Source: an uncultured Alphaproteobacteria bacterium (lineage in GTDB: Bacteria; Pseudomonadota; Alphaproteobacteria; Rhizobiales; Ancalomicrobiaceae). From it: a stretch of DNA of 43,317 bases. The stretch is from the NCBI GenBank assembly GCA_937919435.1, contig CALFRR010000085.1, forward strand, positions 1 through 43,317, given 5' to 3'. The position numbers were made by a program, and so were the translations under genes. The notes beneath the pieces were generated by a model. The model ran no database searches. It had not been told where the DNA came from and saw nothing but the letters and a program-made list of their open reading frames with translations. Shown piece by piece: positions 39,053 through 43,317 of this stretch (positions are counted from its first letter, which is position 1; every line of letters begins with the position of its first letter).

Positions 39053-41662
39053 ATGCCGGCGGCGATGACGAGGCGGTTCGGCAGACGGTCGGGGTTGGCT
39101 CTCGCCGCGGCGGCGAGACGGCCGGCCCTGGTGGTGCTGGCGGTGGTCGGCGTGCTGCTGCTGGCCTCGGTGATCGCGATCTTCCACGGCATCTGGGCCC
39201 GCCACACGTCGGCGGCGACCAGCGTGCGCGAGGATGCGCTGTGGACCACCTATCTGATCGATCGCGAAGTCGGCCGGACGATCGAAACCCTCGAATCCCT
39301 GCTCGACGGCCGTCCGGGGGTGACGCTCGCGGACGTCGGGCTCCGCTTCGACATCCTCTATTCGCGCCACGAGGTGATGGAGGAGGGTGACTTTCCCCAG
39401 CGGTTCCGCGCCGATCCGGTGTTGGCCGGGGTGTCGGACGAGATCAACGACCGGCTGCACGCCCTGCTTCCGGTGTTCGACCGTTTCGCCACCGCCGATG
39501 CGCCCGACCTCGTCGAACTCTCCCGCGTCCGGCAGGATCTGGTGTCGATCCAGGTGCTCACCGGCAGGCTCCTGGTCGCCACCAACCGGGTCCGGGCCGA
39601 CATCCAGGTCGACGAACGCCGGTCGATTTCCCACGACGTCCAGGCGCTGGCGGTCGCGGTCGGTGGGCTGACCTTGGCCATGGCGACGGTGATCTGGCTG
39701 ATCTGGCGCCAGGTGGCGCAGCTCGAGATCTCGCGGCGTCGGCTGCAGATCCTGTCGGAGGAGCTGAAGCGCTGGGCGGAGGCGGCCAACGCCGGCAACG
39801 CGGCGAAGTCGGCGTTCCTGGCGACGATGAGCCACGAGATCCGGACGCCGCTGAACGGCATCGTCGGCATGTCGGAACTGATGGCCGCCGAATGCACCGA
39901 TCCGGTCCGTCACGAGAAGCTCGAGACGATCCGGCGCTGCGCCGAAGGCCTGTCGGGTCTGGTCGACGACGTGCTCGACTTCTCCCGCCTCGAATCCGGG
40001 GCGATCGAGCTCGAGACGCGGTCGGTGGCGATCGGCGACGTGATCGAGGACGTGGTCGACATGTGCGTGCCGCGGATCGAGGGACGCGACATCGTCCTGG
40101 CCGCCAGCCATCCGGTCGCCAGCTACGAGACCGATCCGACCCGGCTGCGTCAGGTGTTGGTCAATCTGGTCGGCAACGCGGTGAAGTTCACCGAGGCCGG
40201 CACGGTGACCGTGGTGGTGCGCGAGCATCGCTCGAAGTCGCGCGGTGCGTTCCTGCGTTTCGAGGTCGCGGACACCGGGATCGGCATCGATCGGGAGATC
40301 GTCGGACGGCTGTTCGGCGAGTTCACCCAGGCCGACGCGACGATCCGCCGGCGCTTCGGCGGCAGCGGGCTCGGGCTCGCCATCTCGCGGCGTCTGGTGG
40401 AAGCCTTCGACGGGCGCATCGGGGTGACCAGCCGGCCGGGCGAGGGCAGCGTCTTCTGGTTCGAGATTCCGGCGGCACGGAGTGCGGTCGACACGCCGCA
40501 TGCCGAGGGATGCCGCGTCGCGTTCACCGTCGTCGGACGCCATCCCGCGGTCGATGCGCTGCTCGCCCACGATCTCGACGAACTCGCGCCGCGGGTCGAC
40601 GGGGTGCTGCGCGAGGGGGCCCCCGACCGATGGACGCTCGTCGACGTGGCGAGTTTCGAGGCCGGCCGGAAGGGCGACGCCTTCGATCCGGCGCACACCG
40701 TCGTCCACGGCATCGGCGCGCGCCGACACGTGGGCGAGGTCGCCGAAGTGATCGAAGGGGCGGTGACCACCGGGCGCCTCGCCCGTCTCGTCGCCCGTCT
40801 CTCGGGACGACCGCTGCCGGGGCGGGCCGATGCGACGCCGGTGGCGGCGGTGCGCCGGGTGCCGGCCGGGGTACGCGGTCACGTGCTGGTGGTCGAGGAC
40901 AACGAGGTGAACCGCCGCGTCGTGGTCGGGCTGCTCGAGCGGCTCGGGTTCACCAGCGAAGTGGCGACGGACGGTGCCAAGGCGGTCGACCGCATGGCCC
41001 GGCCGGGGATGGACATGATTTTGATGGACATGCAGATGCCGGTGATGGACGGGCTCGAGGCGACGACACGGATCAGGGCCGCGGAGGGCGGCGAGCGACG
41101 GGTACCGATCATCGGGTTGACCGCCAACGCCTTCGCTTCCGATCGGTCACGCTGCCTGGAGGCCGGAATGGACGATTTTCTGGTGAAGCCGGTGACCCGC
41201 GACCGTCTGGCCACGGCACTCGATCGGTTCGCGCCGAACACGGAGACGACGTCGGTGGAGACCGTCGCGACGGCCGATGCATCGGCGAGCCCGGTTCTCT
41301 CCGGGGACGAGGGGGGCGACGATCTCGTCGATCGCGCGCGTCGACGCCTGTTGGTCTCCGAACTCGATCGGGAGACGCTCGACGAACTCACCCGATTGTT
41401 CTGGGCGGACGCGGAAAGTCTGGGGAACGAGATCGCGGAGAGCCTCGCGCAGGGCGATCTCGTGGTCTTCCGCCGCCATCTCCACACGCTGAAGGGCGCG
41501 GCCGTCAACGTCGGCCTGCCGGGCATCGTCGCGGCGATCGACCGGCTGCGGCGGAGCGACGGAGCGCCTTCGGCGGAAGACGTCGGCCGGTTGTCGGCGG
41601 CGATGGCGGCGACCCGTCTCGCCCAGATCGCGGCGGACCGGGATCTGGCGCCGGCGGCCTGA
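39053..41662 (+). CDS. Hybrid histidine kinase with receiver and HPt domains
   Basis: An 869-residue membrane kinase with a complete phosphorelay. Membrane helices at about residues 25-45 and 200-223 bracket a periplasmic helical sensor. The H-box is 'FLATMSHEIRTPLNGIVGM' with His261; ATP-binding motifs include 'NLVGNAVKFTEAG', 'ADTGIGID' and 'GGSGLGLAISRRLV'. A degenerate receiver-like stretch (about 480-580) precedes the true receiver (phosphoacceptor Asp659 in 'ILMDMQMPVMDG'). A C-terminal HPt with His811 in 'HLHTLKGAAVNVG' ends it. The start lies 3 nt after the upstream stop. The kinase likely senses a periplasmic signal together with the small secreted protein and passes phosphate to the HD-GYP regulator. 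Confidence 0.94.
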   Translation: MPAAMTRRFGRRSGLALAAAARRPALVVLAVVGVLLLASVIAIFHGIWARHTSAATSVREDALWTTYLIDREVGRTIETLESLLDGRPGVTLADVGLRFDILYSRHEVMEEGDFPQRFRADPVLAGVSDEINDRLHALLPVFDRFATADAPDLVELSRVRQDLVSIQVLTGRLLVATNRVRADIQVDERRSISHDVQALAVAVGGLTLAMATVIWLIWRQVAQLEISRRRLQILSEELKRWAEAANAGNAAKSAFLATMSHEIRTPLNGIVGMSELMAAECTDPVRHEKLETIRRCAEGLSGLVDDVLDFSRLESGAIELETRSVAIGDVIEDVVDMCVPRIEGRDIVLAASHPVASYETDPTRLRQVLVNLVGNAVKFTEAGTVTVVVREHRSKSRGAFLRFEVADTGIGIDREIVGRLFGEFTQADATIRRRFGGSGLGLAISRRLVEAFDGRIGVTSRPGEGSVFWFEIPAARSAVDTPHAEGCRVAFTVVGRHPAVDALLAHDLDELAPRVDGVLREGAPDRWTLVDVASFEAGRKGDAFDPAHTVVHGIGARRHVGEVAEVIEGAVTTGRLARLVARLSGRPLPGRADATPVAAVRRVPAGVRGHVLVVEDNEVNRRVVVGLLERLGFTSEVATDGAKAVDRMARPGMDMILMDMQMPVMDGLEATTRIRAAEGGERRVPIIGLTANAFASDRSRCLEAGMDDFLVKPVTRDRLATALDRFAPNTETTSVETVATADASASPVLSGDEGGDDLVDRARRRLLVSELDRETLDELTRLFWADAESLGNEIAESLAQGDLVVFRRHLHTLKGAAVNVGLPGIVAAIDRLRRSDGAPSAEDVGRLSAAMAATRLAQIAADRDLAPAA

Positions 41663-41687
41663 CCTTCGGGCCTCTCGGGCCGGCGGG

Positions 41688-41717
41688 CGGAAGCGCCGAG
41701 CGGGATCGACGCTTCCG
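41688..41717. terminator. Stem-loop between hybrid kinase and cytochrome b561 genes
   Basis: Arms cggaagcg (41688-41695) and cgcttccg (41710-41717) lie between converging genes with a 14-nt loop. This is a moderate candidate for a terminator serving both strands. Confidence 0.45.
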
Positions 41718-41735
41718 GGGGCGCGGGCGATCGGC

Positions 41736-42299
41736 TCAGTCGCGGGCGAAGGGCCGGATCTTCATCAGCGTGCGGTCCTTGAGGACGACGTGATGGAGGA
41801 TCCCGACGACCGCATGGGCGAAGGCGACGAGCAGCAGCAGATGGCCGGCGAGTTCGTGGACCTCGGCGATCGAGCGGGCGAGGTCACGGTTCTGGACGAA
41901 GGGCGAGGCGATCTCGAACAGGCCGAAGAACGGCAGCGGACGCCCGCCGATCAGGCTCATCGCGATGCCGCCGAGCGGAACCGCCAGCATCAGCAGATAG
42001 AGCAGACCGTGGCCGGCCTTGGCGGCGAGTTCGCCGAGCGGTTCCCAGGGGGTCTTCTCGGCGGCCGGTGCGGCGTGGGTCAGACGCCACAGGACGCGCA
42101 CGACGAGCAGCATCAGGACCAGGAGGCCGATGCTCTTGTGGACCATCATCAGGCGGCCGGCGATCTCCTTCGGCATGTCCTCCCGGATCACCGCGAGGAT
42201 CCAGGCGGTCGGGATCAGCAACGCCATGGTCCAGTGCAGCGTCTTGATCGCGGAATCCCAGTTCCTGGGAAGGGAAGAGGTGTCGGTGGCGGCGGACAT
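41736..42299 (-). CDS. Cytochrome b561-family membrane protein
   Basis: A 187-residue inner-membrane diheme-type cytochrome b (CybB-like). It has four membrane helices: 'TLHWTMALLIPTAWILAVI', 'VHKSIGLLVLMLLVVRVLW', 'AGHGLLYLLMLAVPLGGIA' and 'LAGHLLLLVAFAHAVVGIL'. Histidines in these helices (His22, one in the VHK stretch, one in GHGLL, and those in AHAVVGILHH) are candidates for heme ligands. It likely moves electrons between quinol and periplasmic partners; a superoxide or quinone link is known for E. coli CybB. ggagacatcg precedes the ATG. It seems to be transcribed alone. Confidence 0.92.
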   Translation of the reverse strand: MSAATDTSSLPRNWDSAIKTLHWTMALLIPTAWILAVIREDMPKEIAGRLMMVHKSIGLLVLMLLVVRVLWRLTHAAPAAEKTPWEPLGELAAKAGHGLLYLLMLAVPLGGIAMSLIGGRPLPFFGLFEIASPFVQNRDLARSIAEVHELAGHLLLLVAFAHAVVGILHHVVLKDRTLMKIRPFARD

Positions 42300-42442
42300 C
42301 GATGTCTCCGGTCGGTTGGTCTGTCGGGGGAACGGACGTGCCGGAGATAGCAGATGTCTGCCGCACCGCACATTGATCTCGATTCACGTCGCCTCGACCG
42401 GAGACGCGCCGGAGCGCACGTCGGGATCACGATGGCGTGAGC

Positions 42443-42463
42443 CCGGTTCCTCTGGGGAACCGG
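42443..42463 (-). terminator. Hairpin downstream of the SDR gene
   Basis: Arms ccggttcc (42443-42450) and ggaaccgg (42456-42463) enclose a 5-nt loop, 11 nt past the stop of the minus-strand dehydrogenase gene. The arms are short and no clear T-run follows. Confidence 0.5.
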
Positions 42464-42474
42464 ATCCGCGGGAC

Positions 42475-43170
42475 TCACCAGGACATCGTCCGCCCGTCCC
42501 AGAGATTGAGGGCGAAGGGGGCGCCGATGCTCATCTGGTCGACGAGACGGGTGATGCCGGTGGCGCTCATCTCGGGGGTGATGTCGGCGTTGGTGCCGCC
42601 CATGTCGGTCTTCACCCAGCCGGGATGACAGACCGCGACGGCGATTCCCTCGTCGCGCAGATCGATGGCGAGGCACTGCATCGCCTTGTTCAGCGCCGCC
42701 TTGGAGGAGCGGTAGGCGACCCGGTCGGAGGCGCGCGAGGCGGCCATCGATGCCATCGCGGTGGAGACGGTCATGATCTTCGGCTGTTCGCCGCGGCGCA
42801 GCGCCGGGAGCAGCGCCTGGGAGACGGCGAGCGGCGCCAGAGCGTTGACCCGGAAGGCGTCGAGCCAGCCGTTCCAGTCCATGTCGAGCGACGACTGACG
42901 GGTCGGCCCGATGGTACCGGCGTTGTTGATCAGCACGTCGAGAGCACGGTCGTCGAGCCGGGCGGCCAGTGCGGCGATCGAGGTCGGGTCGGTCACTTCG
43001 AGCGCATGGACCTCGACGAGGTCGGGATACTGTCCGACCACGGCGGCGAGCGCTTCGACCGTCGAGGGATCGCGGGCGGTGGCGATGACGTGGTCGCCGC
43101 GGGCGGCGTAGGTCTCGACGAGGGCGAGGCCGATGCCGCGATTGGCGCCGGTGACGAGGATCCTGGCCAT
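42475..43170 (-). CDS. Short-chain dehydrogenase/reductase
   Basis: A 231-residue NAD(P)-dependent oxidoreductase of the classical SDR family, with a C-factor-like character. The cofactor motif is 'LVTGANRGIGLALVETY' (TGxxxGIG), followed by 'LINNAGTIGP', and the catalytic Tyr and Lys in 'AYRSSKAAL'. Ser in 'IMTVSTAMAS' completes the triad. 'CHPGWVKTDMGG' follows, with a common substrate-loop pattern. The substrate is not predictable. It is monocistronic, with a hairpin after its stop and a partial gene upstream that is separated by 80 bases. aagga lies about 10 nt before the ATG. Confidence 0.92.
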   Translation of the reverse strand: MARILVTGANRGIGLALVETYAARGDHVIATARDPSTVEALAAVVGQYPDLVEVHALEVTDPTSIAALAARLDDRALDVLINNAGTIGPTRQSSLDMDWNGWLDAFRVNALAPLAVSQALLPALRRGEQPKIMTVSTAMASMAASRASDRVAYRSSKAALNKAMQCLAIDLRDEGIAVAVCHPGWVKTDMGGTNADITPEMSATGITRLVDQMSIGAPFALNLWDGRTMSW

Positions 43171-43213
43171 GGGAAGGCGTCCTTTCTCGTGGTCGTCAGA
43201 AGAAATGTGTGGT

Positions 43214-43244
43214 CGCCCGCCGGCCGGACAAGGGCCGGTGGGCG
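43214..43244 (-). terminator. Stem-loop after the partial minus-strand gene
   Basis: Arms of 12 nt (43214-43225 and 43233-43244), with one G-U pair, lie 7 nt beyond the stop codon at 43251-43253. This supports the presence of a real gene end there. Confidence 0.55.
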
Positions 43245-43250
43245 GGTGCG

Positions 43251-43317
43251 TCAGATCGGCGGCCCGAGCATCTTCCGCATCAGGATCTCGGTCTGGCCGA
43301 GACGGGAGAGGTCGGGG
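43251..43317 (-). CDS. C-terminal end of an unidentified gene, cut by the window edge
   Basis: Only 21 codons are visible before the stop, ending in MLGPPI. The frame choice rests on the stop codon, sensible codon usage and a hairpin directly downstream. The residues include 'LSRLGQTEILMRKM', which I cannot assign to a family. Confidence 0.4.
   Translation of the reverse strand, partial: PDLSRLGQTEILMRKMLGPPI

Noticed and set aside
1..43317. CRISPR arrays, tRNA genes, insertion sequences, prophage and integrase genes
   Set aside because: Searched by eye on both strands; no spaced direct repeats of array type, no cloverleaf sequence, no transposase or integrase motif was found.

Overview
The window is chromosome-like DNA from a GC-rich Gram-negative bacterium, most likely an alphaproteobacterium. 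The evidence is the very high GC at third codon positions, RTX proteins with a PrtD/PrtE-type secretion system, an AfuABC/Pot-like ABC importer, and dense c-di-GMP signalling. A member of the Hyphomicrobiales near Pleomorphomonadaceae would fit, but that placement is inference only. I see no tRNA, rRNA, CRISPR array, insertion sequence or prophage gene.

Layout. (1) 1-7463: the C-terminal part of a large RTX adhesin-like protein, a second small RTX protein, a small putative DNA-binding protein preceded by an 18-bp perfect palindrome, and the ATPase and membrane-fusion protein of a type I secretion system. (2) 7469-12895, minus strand: a seven-gene operon. It encodes a P-loop NTPase, a four-subunit 2-oxoacid (VOR-like) ferredoxin oxidoreductase, phosphate butyryltransferase and butyrate kinase. 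A divergent Lrp/AsnC regulator (13107-13673) faces it. (3) 13685-23168: a phosphofructokinase of the PPi-type family with an unusual GGHES motif, an orphan fructose-type EIIB, the mannitol transporter MtlA, MtlD, a fused EIIA(Glc)-HPr-EI protein and an AraC regulator. (4) 23620-28880: a chemoreceptor, converging on a translationally coupled pair of a solute-binding protein and a Cache-PAS-GGDEF-EAL protein. (5) 29325-30953: a thiamine-diphosphate enzyme resembling 5-guanidino-2-oxopentanoate decarboxylase. (6) 31216-35945: an ABC importer operon ending in a HAD phosphatase. (7) 36079-37085: a tandem pair of FucU/RbsD mutarotase paralogues. (8) 37419-41662: an HD-GYP response regulator, a small periplasmic protein with a molybdopterin-oxidoreductase-like fold, and a hybrid histidine kinase. 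(9) 41736-43317: cytochrome b561, a short-chain dehydrogenase and the end of an unidentified gene.

How the genes fit together. Mannitol would be imported and phosphorylated by MtlA using phosphate from the fused EI-HPr protein. MtlD would oxidise it to fructose 6-phosphate, and the adjacent phosphofructokinase would then feed glycolysis. A phosphofructokinase is notable because many alphaproteobacteria lack one. The minus-strand operon could convert branched-chain 2-oxoacids to acyl-CoA plus reduced ferredoxin, then to acyl phosphate, and finally to a short-chain acid plus ATP. Together these modules suggest an organism able to ferment under low oxygen. The signalling genes suggest strong coupling of nutrient and redox sensing to c-di-GMP, and perhaps to secretion of the RTX proteins.
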